Assembly (NCBI RefSeq): GCF_000004075.3
Contig: NC_026659.2
Coordinates: 4,526,001 to 4,590,000, forward strand
Reading direction: 5' to 3'
Length of the DNA stretch: 64,000 nt
DNA from: Cucumis sativus
Taxonomy: Eukaryota; Streptophyta; Magnoliopsida; Cucurbitales; Cucurbitaceae
The first letter of the stretch is position 1. Each line of letters begins with the position of its first letter. The translations under genes were made by a program, and so were the position numbers. The notes under the pieces are model-generated. The model did no database searches and was not told where the DNA came from. It was given only the letters and a program-made list of their open reading frames with translations. This document shows positions 13,670 to 25,090 of this stretch, one piece after another.

Positions 13670-13765
13670 ACTAGTATAATATTTGCAATTTTTAAAAAAC
13701 GATGTTATGTATATACTTGATTATTATTCTTAAAATTGTAACCCATTGTAATTATCCTATTTGAT
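13670..13765 (+). repeat. End fragment of the MITE-like repeat
   Basis: ATATTTGCAATTTTT, then a T-to-A-rich part with TTGATTATTATTCTT and ACCCATTGTAATTATC, follows the same order as the right end and flank of the copy at 4567-4823. The rest of the element is not visible here. Confidence 0.4.
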
Positions 13766-14504
13766 AGCATAATGTTAAATCTTAAAATCAATTGAAAATT
13801 TAAAGAGTAACCAAAAAATGTGAATCATTCATTTGAAGTTTTTGTCTAATATAAAGTATCACATTGAGTAAAGAAAATTGTCATTTCCTTCCAATGTTAT
13901 TGTCTCCAAATGCTTCTGTTCTAATCACATCCATGTTTGGGGACCTTTTGCAATGGTCACTCATGGTGGTTACTCTTACTTTCTACTATTATGTATGATG
14001 CCACCTAATATACTTAGATGTTCATGCTTAGACACAAATATATGATGTTCTTTCCATTATACCTTGGCTTTTTAAACTGTTGAAACTCAATATTGCAAAG
14101 TAATCAAACAAATCAGAGGTCGTATAACGCCCTCCCTTGAACTAAGGTTTCACTAATTCAGTTTTCGTGTGTGTGGTAGTTGTCTTCAACAAAACTTTGT
14201 GGTAGAAAAGCATATATTAAATACTGCCATGGAGCACTCTACTTTATCAGTCCAAAGTTCCACTAATTTGCAATGTTTGTTATCCAGTATTGGTTGGACC
14301 ATGCATGCAAAATATAGTACCATATAAAATTTAGGGTTTTGATTGGCTTTATATATACCATGCATGCAAAGTAGGAGATTTTGTTGGATGAACATTTTTC
14401 TGGTGTTACTTCTACTTCTCTTATTAGTTTTGTTTGTTTGTTACTAAAAAAAAGTCACAAACTATTATTATATTATCAACTTACCCATTAACTATGAACA
14501 AGTG

Positions 14505-14578
14505 GGTGTCGTGGTGTAGTTGGTTATCACGTCAGTCTAACACACTGAAGGTCTCCGGTTCAAGTCCGGGCGACGCCA
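14505..14578 (+). tRNA. tRNA-Val (anticodon AAC)
   Basis: A 74-nt cloverleaf: acceptor GGTGTCG pairs with CGACGCC, discriminator A at 14578; D arm with AGTTGGTTA loop; anticodon stem TCAGT/ACTGA with loop CTAACAC and anticodon AAC at 14539-14541; T arm CCGG-TTCAAGT-CCGG. No intron and no encoded CCA. A T4 run follows at 14582-14585, suitable as Pol III terminator. The sequence is very close to the usual plant tRNA-Val(AAC). Confidence 0.95.
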
Positions 14579-14616
14579 TCATTTTGATTTAAATGGAATA
14601 TTTTTCTGTTTCTATC

Positions 14617-14715
14617 TCTCGTTTTGATTTACAGCCGCTGATGATCAGATTTTGCTCTCTGTTTTCTCGTTTTGATTTACAGCCGCTGATGATCAGATTT
14701 TGCTCTCTGTTTTCT
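14617..14715 (+). repeat. Tandem duplication, 48-bp unit x 2
   Basis: Two essentially identical 48-base units (start TCTCGTTTTGATTTACAGCC) at 14617-14664 and 14665-14712, immediately downstream of the tRNA-Val gene. 48 is a multiple of three, so an open frame of 71 codons crosses both units, but its product has no known domain; I do not call it a gene. Confidence 0.85.
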
Positions 14716-15519
14716 AGATTAACATTTGTAGTTGGTGATCATCAGTTCTCAAGGACTATAATCAAACCTCGTAAAATCACAAGTGATTTTAATTTTGATT
14801 GGAAATGATCAATACCAATAGCAGAGCATTGGAAACTTGAGCTTGCCAATTAACCGAAGCGTCATAGAATCAAACCAAAATAATATTTAAAGTTGAAAGA
14901 AGGGGAGAAATGGAGAGTAGAAAGAAAAAACATGAATTCCCAACCCCAAGTAATTGAAAATTTAAGCACTGTAATTGAATACGCTCGAAAAAACATGATG
15001 ATTATCGTTTGAGAACATTAATAAGTTCATGTTGTATACATCCAAACAATATCTAAATGTTACATATAAAAAATAAATTATTGTTTGAGAACATTAATAA
15101 GTTCTAGAATCACTTGATATTGTTGACTAAGGTAGTGGTCGCATAGGAAGTACTAATCTTCCATACGATTCTTCAATTTAGGGGTGGGTTAACACGTGAC
15201 TATTTAGGATCACTGGACATTTTGAAATGACGATGGTTATACCTCCTAAACTCCTTCCAAGTGGTGAGTATCTAATGCTCAATGAATCGATTAGTGTTGG
15301 ATTTGTAAAATCTAGCTTAAAAAATTGCTAAAAATTTCAAAACTATAGGACCCATAATTAAATTATTTTTTATTCATTGATTACAATCAATTAAATCCAA
15401 ACCCAAAAGTACTAGAAAAGCTAAAGAAAAAGGTCTTTTTAAGTGGAAGCAATGTTTTCAATTACTTCAATTTTTATAAAACACTAAAAAAAACATCATA
15501 TATATATATATATAGTGGC

Positions 15520-15920
15520 ATTTGTGACAAGTAGTGAGTTATAATAGTTTGAAGATTATAATAGAATGAGAGTTATAATGTTTAGCATTTTGGTGCAAAG
15601 TATTATTGTGTCTATGTAATTATTATAGTCTTTGTCTAGGTGTAGACTATTATAATATGTGTTATTATAATTTATGTTTTGGATGCATATTATTATAATA
15701 TGTGTTATTATAATATGTGTTTGAGGTGTCGATTATTATAGTTTATGTTGTTATAATTTGTGTTTGGGGTGTAAACTATAATAATATGAAATTTTCACTT
15801 TTGTTTTTTAGCCTACATGTATACAATACATAAATACACATTTTTCTTCAATTGATTTATTAAATCTTGTTAATTATGATATTCAAACATTTCAATACAT
15901 TAATACCTTCACTCAATGGT
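15520..15920 (+). repeat. TTATAATA-rich dispersed repeat, long copy 1
   Basis: Internal tandem units of about 50 bases containing GTGTTATTATAATATGTG, preceded by GTAGTGAGTTATAATAG and followed by CAATTGATTTATTAAATC and GATTATGATATT-like sequence. The same order occurs at about 46300-46570, and the first part also at 60960-61060 and (reversed) 31080-31190. No coding capacity; family not identified. Confidence 0.6.
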
Positions 15921-16957
15921 CAAATACCTCCCCTTATACAATAATGCTCCGTCTTCTTATTACTAACCTCAAAATTTATACTCGGGTTCTGTCGGCTGTC
16001 GAAAGTCTTATTTTTCACTGTCGAAATCTCTAAAATTTTGATCACTGCGATTTTCGTAGAAGAAAGTATAAAACGTCTTTCACTTCTTTCCAAAACCGTA
16101 ATCCACAAAAAAAATTATTTATATTTTTGTTTAAAATCATATACCTCTTTCCAAAATTATAACCCACGAATATATATACATATAAGACAACACGATTCGG
16201 ATTAAAAGAAAAAAAATTAAAACAAACCACAGTGCACGAGATGTTCACCAGAGTAAAGCGGAAAGTTGACAAACTTTTGAGAGAGAAGAAGAACTGCAAA
16301 TGGGTTTTTCTTTTCTTTTTTTAGGTATTCTACGATGAAGAGAGGTTGAAAGAGAAGAGACAAGTGTGAAGTAAAATTAAATAAGAGTATTTTGGACATT
16401 TCACCCCAAATTTATCTTAAATCTCAACTTTTTAAAAATCAATCCTATAGCTCATTTTCTACTCCACTTTTGACCTATTTTTTACAATTTCTCAAAAAAA
16501 AAATATTTATATTTTTATTATAAATAAATTAAATAATAGAAATGAGTACTAAACTAATTTAAACTAATAATATATAGTCTTATTTAAGACATGTGAAATT
16601 TATTAAAAATTTGAGACGGGCATGTAATATCATATAACAATTTTATTCATCTTACTTAAATACCCAATTTTTACAAACATTATTCAAAAAATGAAGCCTT
16701 TTTGGTTGGATTTATAAAACCAAAGTATTAAATTAGGTCAGGTCATGCTTCTTAATTTGTCTACTTATGCAATGTAGCTACTTGTGCTTACCAAACAATT
16801 TTATCCCACAAAAGGAACCCTTTCATACCCTTTCATAAGCGATTTGTTCATCTTTTAAGGTGCAAACTACAAAATGTTGAATTTGGCCTTTTCCAAGTCT
16901 CTCATCCTCAAAACTGGTGAAGTACTTCACAAAGTATACACTCAAAAGACACCTTAC
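15921..16957. other. Intergenic, no gene seen
   Basis: AT-rich DNA with minus-strand frames at 15920-16399 of low-complexity composition. The product FSTFRFTLVNISCTVVC and its neighbours match nothing I know. It probably holds the 3'UTR of the SUMO-like gene near 16800-16957. Confidence 0.5.
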
Positions 16958-18884
16958 TCAACTCGACTTGATATGAACTTCAATCATATCATCGTCTTCC
17001 ATGCCAAGGCCACCTGGGGTATCATCTGGGCCAATTTTATCCCCGTCAAAAACAAAGACCAGACTCTTGAGATCGACTTTAAGTTTGATTGCGTACATTT
17101 GAAAAAGTTGCTCAAACTTGTAATCCTATACAAACAACAAAATTCCAAAATCATGCATTGAACAAGTGTCACACTCACATCATGAAGTTAGATACAGAAC
17201 ATATGCAGTAGGGTTTATGTAAAGATAGACAATGCGGAGATAAGAAAAGAGTCATACCTAACAACAAAACCAAGGTACAAGATGAGGGAGTTACTCATAA
17301 ATTATTCAATCAAATAACATCTCCCAGTATGGAGACCTATAGTACTTGCACTATAGCCACAGCGTGGATGATTCATAGAAAAGACTCGTTGTTCTAAGAC
17401 AACCCACATTCATAATTGCAAAAACTGTACGAGAACAGTAATGTAACAAAAGTAAAGATCTAAGTTCAACTTCAAATCTAGTGATCACCGCATAAAAATA
17501 GAAAATTTAAGGCAATCATAACGTGGAACGGCAGAACAAGAAAATCAAATTAAAGGGTATATGTAGCAAATCACTATTAACAACTAGAAAGTAACCCAAG
17601 AAACCAAACGCTTTTCATGATAATAAAGTGACTACTTCGGATATTGAAGGAATTACAGCTCTCCACAACCCCCATTTCAATTAATCAATGTTTTCAAGAT
17701 TTGCTACGAATATTGTAGTCTATCCTTATTTCCTTTCCTCACCATTCAACTTCATCATATTCATTTGTTTCCCTAGATCTAACATGCTTACCAAGAGTAC
17801 AGAAAACAGTGATCGCAAACATATGACATATGATATATTCACACAACAAGATGGTTGCAATTAAAGAATGCCAATTGCGAGTCGTGAACAACACGCAGAG
17901 ATGGACGAGAATATACCACAAGCATGCGACACTTTCTGAGCTCTTCCTTGTCACTGTTGCGTACAGAAACAACAATTCTTACAACTTTTGCTCTTTCTTT
18001 AGAATAAAGAGAAGTTTGGACGTCCAAATCAGGTTTCAGAGAGTCCTTGGACGTGTTTCCTACATCCACTTTTGCAGATTCCTTTGCTTCTCGCGGGAAG
18101 TTTTTAGTTGATAAAGCAACAAAGGCCGACTCTTGCTTCTTTAACCTACAAGTACATATTACAATATGATATGCAAAGGAAAAATGGCATGAGACAAAGG
18201 CCATGGCAGCTTATGCACATAACAAATCAAAGTTCCATTTGATATTAATTGATTTAATCAAGGAATAGATGCATAACACTAAGTTGGAATACCTTAACTT
18301 CTTCAATGTGGAATCTTTCCCACGCCTATTCTTTGCATCAACTAACACTTTCGGTGGAGGAGAAAGCCGTTCTTCCTCTTTATGTTCAATTTCCACTTGT
18401 TTTTCTTTTGGGTTACCATTCACCGAACTCGTAGCCTAAATATTGATTAAAAGGAAATGGTCACAAAAAAAAAACAAGCTTTACTGACTGTTTCAACGAA
18501 CAGTAATCTTAGATTAACAGAAACTCCACTATTTCACTACATGAAGGAAATAATATACCGCCAGATTCACAATCTTTGCTCGCTTTGCAAAAGGCGCCGG
18601 AGATTTGTCTGCGTCTGAATCCTCGTCTAATGTTGTTACTCCAAATAAAAGGAAAAAGAATCACAGAATAACCATCAGTTTGAAAGACTGCAAGCACAAG
18701 GAAACCCAATTTCGAAATTTTTTGCTAAAAGAGAATTGTAATCACATCAAACACTGAAATAGAAAGTTTTAACTTTCTTCAAACTCAAATATCACGGAGA
18801 ACTTCTATCATCGAGATAAACAACGGAGGGAGGCTTAACGCGGCTGTAATCGAACAAGGGTTCAAATTCTTCAGCGAAATCCGC
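16958..18884 (-). CDS. SUMO-like domain protein, Rad60-SLD / NFATC2IP type; 5' end uncertain
   Basis: Minus-strand exons: about 18803-18884 (ADFAEEFEPLFDYSR..), about 18559-18626 or 18638 (DEDSDADKSPAPFAKR), 18293-18435 (ends TLKKLR), 17917-18145 (LKKQESAF.. to ..RIVVSVRNSDKEEL) and 16958-17125 (DYKFEQLFQMYAIK.. to stop). The last three junctions are clean GT-AG and keep the frame. The final two exons form a ubiquitin-fold domain of the Rad60/SUMO-like class, with VFVFDGDKIGPDDTP and GLGMEDDDMIEVH. There is no C-terminal di-Gly (it ends IKSS), so it is not a processed modifier. Upstream, a PPPK patch and EPLFDYSR match a plant family typified by Arabidopsis At1g68185 (from memory). Such proteins are linked to SUMO-pathway and genome maintenance roles in yeast and animals; the plant role is unclear. 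No ATG lies next to GCGGAT at 18884, and the exon 1 donor is weak, so start and first junction remain open. Confidence 0.75.
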
Positions 18885-19260
18885 CTAAAAATGAAAACTC
18901 AAAGTAAGAATTGACAAGTGAGAGAGGAAGGAAAAGCGGGAGCAGAAATGAACAGAAAAGAGTCTCGTGCCCGTGGAATTAAAGAAAGAAACAAGGTTCC
19001 AAAAATCGAACATTCAACGAAACCAAGGAAAGTTTGAAGGAGGGAATCCAAGACCCATTCGGGACGTACGTATGACGGATTCGGATAAGGGAATGAGAGA
19101 ACGGATTCGGAGAAGAGTAGGGAAAGAGGGAAAAAGGGATGGGAAAGACGGAGTAGGATTGGAGAAGGGTTATCGAAAGAGTAAGAAACAGTGATGGAAG
19201 AGAGGGATAAACATTATCGAAGGAGTGAGTAACAAAGAGTAAAGGGAGAAGGATTATCGG
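18885..19260 (-). promoter_or_regulatory. Pyrimidine-rich leader/promoter region of the SUMO-like gene
   Basis: On the minus strand this stretch is CT-rich (CCCTCTTTCCC, CTCTCTCAC). It precedes the first recognisable exon of the SUMO-like gene and likely holds its 5'UTR and transcription start. A plus-strand open frame at 18967-19194 is the purine-rich reverse of this leader and gives a Lys/Arg/Gly-rich product with no domain. Confidence 0.4.
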
Positions 19261-19677
19261 CCTACTGACAGGAAGAGAAAGGATTAGGAATCTTGATTAG
19301 GAACCTGATCCTAAGGTTATCCAAATTTGGGCTCTGAGTGTGCATAAATAGCTCAATCCATTCCTCTCAAATCTAAAAGACAAACGGGCTCACAGAGTTC
19401 AGTCTGTTACAAAAATGGAGTTCTTAATTCTTTTAAATTCAGTCTTTCAAAGATGGTGAAAGTAATAGAGACAAAAAAGTTAACAGTATTTTTACAAATA
19501 GTTTGAGACAGCATCACATCTGCAAATATTTTTTAAAATGACCTTATTTTAATAGTTAATCCTTAGAATAGCAATTAAGAATGATATTGTGGAGACAATT
19601 GAGTAAAAAGAGTTGATGCATATTCAACAATTTTACTTCAAAAAAAGTTTGAAGAATGACACTTTCTAAATAAAATA

Positions 19678-21048
19678 TCAAAACATACCTGCTATACCAG
19701 GCTTTGTTGAGAGGTCCAGCTTGTAATAAAACATGTCCGTGAGCACCTTGTTCGAATCAAGAGAAGCCCTCAGCAACTCCACGCCCTTTGAGACCAAAAC
19801 CCCAGAAAGTAACTCAAACAAACAGTATATCATAACTCACAACAGATATAACCTTTCCAAATCTATCAATAAATGCCCAAATCTTCTAAAAATTATTTGA
19901 TGTCTTATATTACAATACCATGTATGTTAAATATCTTCTTGTATTTAGAAAACTGCCCAAAATGTGGCATGGAAGTTTAAGGTTTACGTGTGATTGGTCT
20001 CGCAAATTTCAATACCAAAATTTTAGTCCTGAGTTTGAGAAATTGGTCTAAATGTCTATTTAACCTTTTCTTCGTATTTTACTCTTTTTCGTTAGATAAA
20101 GTTAAAATGGAGAAGATGGAGTTCGTACAATGACCAGAGGCAGGAGAAGAACAAAAAAAAAAGGGCAAGATCAGTAGCAAGAACGTTAGTCAGGTTAAAA
20201 TATGTTGTTTCTCAAAAGAAAAGAATCAAACCATTTCTAGTGTAGTGAATCAATAAAAGAAAGATAATAACCTCATTACTGAGATGGAAAGGAATAACTT
20301 TCTCCTCAATATGGCGAATATCCTCCACATTCAACTGAGTCAACATCGAAATAGTAGACATAGAAGATGTAATGGGCTTAACAGTTAGATCATCCATAAC
20401 CATATACGTAACCATTCCCCCAGCCCCAACCACATAACCATCTCCAAGATCATAGTGAACATACAATGCTTCAGTAGTCATAATTTCGGAACATTTGGTG
20501 CATCGCGCAAAATATCCATTACTAAAACTATCAGGACACGAAGAACACGTGAAGTACTTCGGTTCTGAAGCCGAAGAAGAAGAACCCAATAGATATTTTA
20601 ATTTAGATGGAAGATGGGGGTTTAGGAGACTCTCCTTTTTCCGATTTGATTCGAAATAGTTGGTTTTCATAGAGTTGGCGCTACGGTAGAGACTTGAGAG
20701 GGAACCAATCATGGGAGTAACAATGGTGGGTGAGGAAGGAGCGGTGGAGAGTAGTTTTAGGACGGTTCCGATAGGGAGTGAAAGTATAGAGAAGAGGAAG
20801 TCTACGAATTTGTTGTCGGCTTCAGCGTATAGAATTCTTTTTTGTTTGTTGTCTATCATTAACTTTAAATTGATTACCTCAGTTTGGGTTAGGATTTTTT
20901 GTGGGGTATTAGTGTCAGAGCTGGTTTGAGGAGATTTGTTTTGAATTTTGGGTTGGGAATGGATAGACATATTTGTTGTTTCCTCTCTTCTTCCACTAGG
21001 TTCCTCCCATGGTCCTCCTCCCTCAACTGATTGTTTTTGACTCATCAT
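19678..21048 (-). CDS. DUF674 family protein (locus 1, intact)
   Basis: Minus-strand exon 1 20272-21048 and exon 2 19678-19785 (phase 0, GAG|GT..AG|GGC), 294 residues. Function unknown: DUF674 (PF05056) is a plant-specific family without a known activity. Seen: an N-terminal extension of about 57 residues rich in Ser/Thr/Gln not found in the other copies; the core starts near 58 (NLKLMIDNK, ILYAEAD, DFLFSILSLPIGTV); a zinc-ribbon-like set CSSC..CTKC at about 167-186; the block YMVMDDLTVKP; then IEEKVIPFHLSNE at the exon end. Exon 2 gives GVELLRASLDSNKVLTDM followed by a private tail. A TATA-like TTTATAAA (reverse of 21141-21148) lies about 95 bases upstream of the ATG. It belongs to the YAEAD/..NYFE subfamily together with the loci at 24755, 25961 and 35862. 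Confidence 0.88.
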
Positions 21049-21988
21049 AGAAAATTTTCTGATTAGACAGGAGCGTGTGTGTGAATAAATCGAAGAGTCA
21101 GAGCTCGACTCTTGATTTGTATTTAAAACTTTTACTAGGGTTTATAAAACCATGAATTTACGGCCGTCTAATCATGTAATCATGTTAAACCCTAAACCCT
21201 ATTACATATAAAGTATTGGCTCCACGGCAGAATTTACAATATTGCACCAGTGAAGTACAAAATTGAAACAACGTCAATGGTGAAATAGAAATCCATAATC
21301 AACACTAACTACACGATAAACTAATGAATGTACAAACCAAATACTCTTAAAAAATTTAATTTGCACCACATTATTATAAAAAATAAATGATTATAGTCTT
21401 ATTTCTCAATCAAGTAAAAATCTATTGTTACCTTCATGCCATCATAAAATGTTTGAGGTAGATAATTGGTATATAATATTTTTATCAAAAAGTTGATAGG
21501 ATTGCAATGCATCGATTCAAGGAGTAGTATGCAAGAAAAACTATACACTTTATTAGTTTAGGTCTATTTGATGGGTAAAAACTCATTGAGCCTTGTGTTC
21601 TCTTCTTATTCTCATTGTTTTGTTAGAAGCCCTAATACAACATCTCTAATATTTTGCAGCTCTCTACTTATTTCTCTCTAAAAGTTCTTACTTTGGGTCC
21701 ACTATATTACTAACTCGAATCTCAATTGGTTTTTTATACCATATATTAAAAGGTGGAACTTCGAAGATAAACCATTCGATGGATAACAAAAGATATCTAC
21801 ATATGATATATATATAATTGTTGATAATAGAACTGATGATCAAAAAGGACATCAATGACAGATTACACTACCATGGTTGAAATTTTAATCAATTTCCCAA
21901 CAAAAAATTAAAACATAATATCTAAAACGACCTAAACAAAAGACATCCATTAAAACTATCAAAACTAACATATTAATTAATTCTAAGA
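21049..21988. other. Intergenic between DUF674 loci 1 and 2
   Basis: Holds the probable promoter of locus 1 at its left edge and AT-rich DNA after that. AAACCCTAAACCCTA-like words at about 21183-21200 are interstitial telomere-type repeats of a few units. Nothing else recognised. Confidence 0.45.
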
Positions 21989-23847
21989 TTATGAGAGATT
22001 CGTCTCTACAAGGAAGACATCTGTGAGAATAGTCTTGGATTGCAGCGATGCCCCCAACAGCCTCACTCCCTGCGAAAATCAATAGAGAGAAAAGACATGA
22101 GGGATCAAAAGGTTGACACCTCTCTACCACCTTCATCACTTCCTAATATCAAAAAGATATTCGAGATGCAATTATATTAAAACATGAGCCACTGATTCTA
22201 AAAATAATTCATACAGAAAGGTTAATTACTAGATATACAACGTCAATTAAGATAACTTATATGTATAAATTTGAACCAGATACACGAGGCTGAGAGACAT
22301 AGATATACATAGATACATCAAGACATCTCAACAAAGTATACTGTTACTCTAATCTCTGGAAATCCAACATTTCTAAAAAGATTAAATTCTTCATGTGGTC
22401 TCTATGAACACCATGAAGATCCTTCAAAGGAAGCTTCGACAACACCATTCTTAATCCGAATTGGTGTCGGTTATGCAAATGCAAAAGCGAATTAAACCAT
22501 TGATCATTTTGTTCATCCAGTGTGATTTTGACAAGGTTATTTTGGAAAAAGACAACAAGCACAACAGAGTGGAAAAACGACAGTGATCACAACATTCTTT
22601 GATCTCTGCTCCAGCATTTGTCACAACCGCTATTCCAACACCAACGATATCATCCAATTCGAATTAATTGGTCACTGCTGCCTAATGGACCCATATATAA
22701 TGAACATAACAAATGTAATTTCAAGGACACCGAAAATAGCCTTCTAAACACATTGGAGGAAATCTGTTGGTTGGAGGTTTGGTCTCACAAAAACAAACTC
22801 TTTCAAGATTACAATGCTGCTCACATAACTATCAAAACTCATGCTTTCTGCAATCTATAGGACATTTGTAATGAGCTTATCCCTAGTCCTGAACTTTTTT
22901 TGTATTTCTATGTGTTTAATGAATACCTTCTAATGAAGATGTTTAAGTATACTCCTGACCGTTCGTATATATTCTTTTCTAAAAAGAAAGATAAATTTCA
23001 TGTTTATGCCAGTAGTGTTTACCAAATTTAAGTTTTTAAAAATAAAAATCTATACCAAATACTTATCAAAGGAGTAAAAACTTCAAATACAACTTTTATG
23101 TCAATTAAGAAATGTGTATTATGATTTCCCAATCCAACGTCTCATCAAATAAAAAAAGGTAATAAATAATATATACATTTTACCTCATTGACATCCAAAG
23201 TGATGAGCTTCTCCTCCAAAACACCCACATCTCCGATATTAAACTCCTTCAAGAGAGTAATGCTTGAAATGGAGGACATTGGTTTGACACTCAAATCACA
23301 TCACCATGTACGTCACCACATCCTTTACAAACCCTAATCCATTGTCTTCTCCACTATTACTTGTCTGTTGTGTAGTTGCATTCCAATCACTTGGGGGCTG
23401 CACATACGTACCCACTTGGTCCATATAGTTAGAACAAGAGGGACAAATCGCATCAACACCATCAGATACCGAGTGCCCACAAGTAGCATACTTCTTTGTA
23501 TTGCATAAATAAAATGATTTTGCAGTAGTTGAGGAATCAATAACAATATCAGGCAAAAGTTTGGTCGTTGTTGAACAATAAATGGAGGCTTTAGGCTTCA
23601 AAAGTATGTCTTTATTTTGACCTGGCTTCATATATGTATCGCTCAACGTTTGAACGCTCTCGTACACATTTTCTAAGCTTCCTAGCACGGTTTGGTTTTT
23701 GAGAAGAGTGACGACAGTCCCAAGTGGGAGAGAAAGTAGATTGAAGATAAAGTCTATGAACATCTTGTCAGCTTCACCAAAAAGAACTCTTTGTTTTTTT
23801 GTGTCGATTAGTAGCTTCAATTTCACATCAGATGATTGTGTCGCCAT
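21989..23847 (-). pseudogene. DUF674 family gene (locus 2), frameshifted, LINE fragment in intron
   Basis: Minus-strand exon 1 23184-23847 and exon 2 21989-22069. The start ATG at 23847 (MATQSSDVKLKLLID) is preferred over upstream non-ATG extension. The core reads well to VVTYMVM; there two bases are missing near 23297-23300 compared with the sister copies (VMDDLSVKP), so the frame is lost, while the following bases still spell the usual SVKPM..ITLLKEFNI..EEKLITLDVNE in another frame up to a good donor. Exon 2 encodes GVRLLGASLQSKTILTDVFL plus a short tail. Splice sites are intact, so the break is recent or an assembly error. Cysteines of the ribbon-like region are kept (CGHS..CPSC). The intron (about 1.1 kb) contains a LINE remnant. 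Best match inside the window is the broken copy at 39171 (shared KPKASI and LLPDIV). Confidence 0.8.
22372..22960 (+). mobile_element. LINE remnant: 3' part of reverse-transcriptase ORF (zf-RVT region)
   Basis: On the plus strand the stretch reads, with interruptions, KKIKFFMWSL, then NPNWCRLCKCKSELNH, then a frame of 80 codons at 22618-22860 ending ..LEEICWLEVWSHKNKLFQD. This order is that of the zinc-binding zf-RVT region found after the reverse transcriptase in plant L1-type LINEs (K(I/V)KFF.W..., PNWC.LC...E...H). The first half contains several in-frame stops. No RT core is left. It lies opposite in strand to, and inside the intron of, the frameshifted DUF674 locus 2. Confidence 0.65.
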
Positions 23848-24308
23848 TGATGTGCCTATGCCCACTCTCAAAATGGTGCAATGAAAAACTTCTTTTTTGT
23901 TTTCTTAAATTCATAGAATTATATTGGGTAAATATTTGATTATTTGATTTTATGATTTTGCATTTTTGTTTCATAAATAGGACATTGGAGTTTGACGTGT
24001 TAATATGTAAATTTTTAAACTTTCAAGTCTGGCATATTTTGGAATGAAAACTTAAATTATTAAATTTGAGGTTAGGTTTTGACTAATTAGACAGTAGGTA
24101 GACTTTGTTTGATTATAATATTATTAAATTAAATTATGGTTTTTGATATTTTTCGAACTTTTAGGCAAATCACTACACCAAAATTGATTTAAGCGGTAAA
24201 CATACGATCAAGATTGGTGTAAGATTCAACAATTACAAAAACACATGTATAAAATAAAATCTACCTAATTACAAATAAAAATTCTCACATTGTATCACAA
24301 AGCCAACA

Positions 24309-24421
24309 AACAAAAAAGAAGAAGAAAAAAATGAATTAGAAGAAAGAGAAAAAAAAACACAAACCAAAAAACAAAAAAAGAGGAAGAAAAAAGAAAGAAT
24401 TAGGAGAAAGAGAAAAAAAAC
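24309..24421 (+). repeat. Purine-rich imperfect tandem duplication
   Basis: Two copies of a purine-rich unit (GAATTAGAAGAAAGAG / GAATTAGGAGAAAGAG followed by A-run and CACAA/CACTT) with a period of about 64 bases. Located upstream of the truncated DUF674 locus 3. No coding potential. Confidence 0.55.
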
Positions 24422-24754
24422 ACTTCAATCAATAGTTTATGGCACTAAAAAATTTGTAGGAAAAAAAATCTACACTATCCTCCAAATAGTTTCAAAACTA
24501 CCATGTTCTCCAATTTTATTTTAAAATCATCCATTTTTCCTAATCGCCATCAAACTAAAGGCAATATGAATATAGATCGTCTCCCCTACATCTCTTACTT
24601 CTCTCTTACTTCGTCCCAACTGTACTCTTTGGTTTCCCCATGGTATCGTAATCGAAGCGTCAAACAAAACAGCATATGTACAACACAACAGTAGTGCATT
24701 TCTTAGTTACAAGAAATCAATCTTATTTCTGTAAAAAACAAAGAAGAAGAGGAG

Positions 24755-25090
24755 ATGTCTTCTACTTCTAATTCTAAAGAAGAAATGAGTTTGAAGCTTT
24801 TTATAGACAAATCTAAGCGAAAGATTCTATTCGCTGAGGCGGACAAGAGCTTCATCGACTTCCTTTTCGCCATCCTCACTCTTCCCATCTCCTCAATCCT
24901 CGGCCTTGTACCTGTTGGAGCCAAAGCTGGCCCATTTACAAATCTTTACAATAGCGTCGAAAACTTGGATGCAGTCAACTATTTTCAAGAAAACCATTTA
25001 AAAAACAATTTGCTAAAGCCTAAGCTTCATATCCCGAAATCTCGCATACCCCTTTTCCCAATCAACGACTTTCTTTTAAATAAATGGTAA
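24755..25090 (+). pseudogene. DUF674 family gene fragment (locus 3), N-terminal third only
   Basis: 111 codons: MSSTSNSKEEMSLKLFIDK, ILFAEADKSFIDFLFAIL, NLYNSVENLDAVNYF, LLKPKLH, then IPLFPINDFLLNKW and stop. It covers the first half of exon 1 of a YAEAD/NYFE-subfamily copy and keeps an open frame, but the cysteine region, the MVMDDL block and exon 2 are absent. Downstream a short sequence ATCAACGACTTTCTTT occurs twice (about 25062 and 25133), marking the point where the homology ends; a deletion or insertion there is likely. It could still be transcribed as a short protein, but by comparison with its sisters I call it a truncated copy. Confidence 0.75.

Noticed and set aside
14593-14808. 71-codon frame across the 48-bp duplication
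   Set aside because: The frame stays open because the unit is a multiple of three; product has no known domain or coding context.
16874-17161. Plus-strand open frame of 95 codons with ordinary composition
   Set aside because: It lies over the minus-strand last exon of the SUMO-like gene, whose motifs (FDGDKIGPDDTP, GMEDDDMIEVH) are unmistakable; the plus frame is its antisense shadow.
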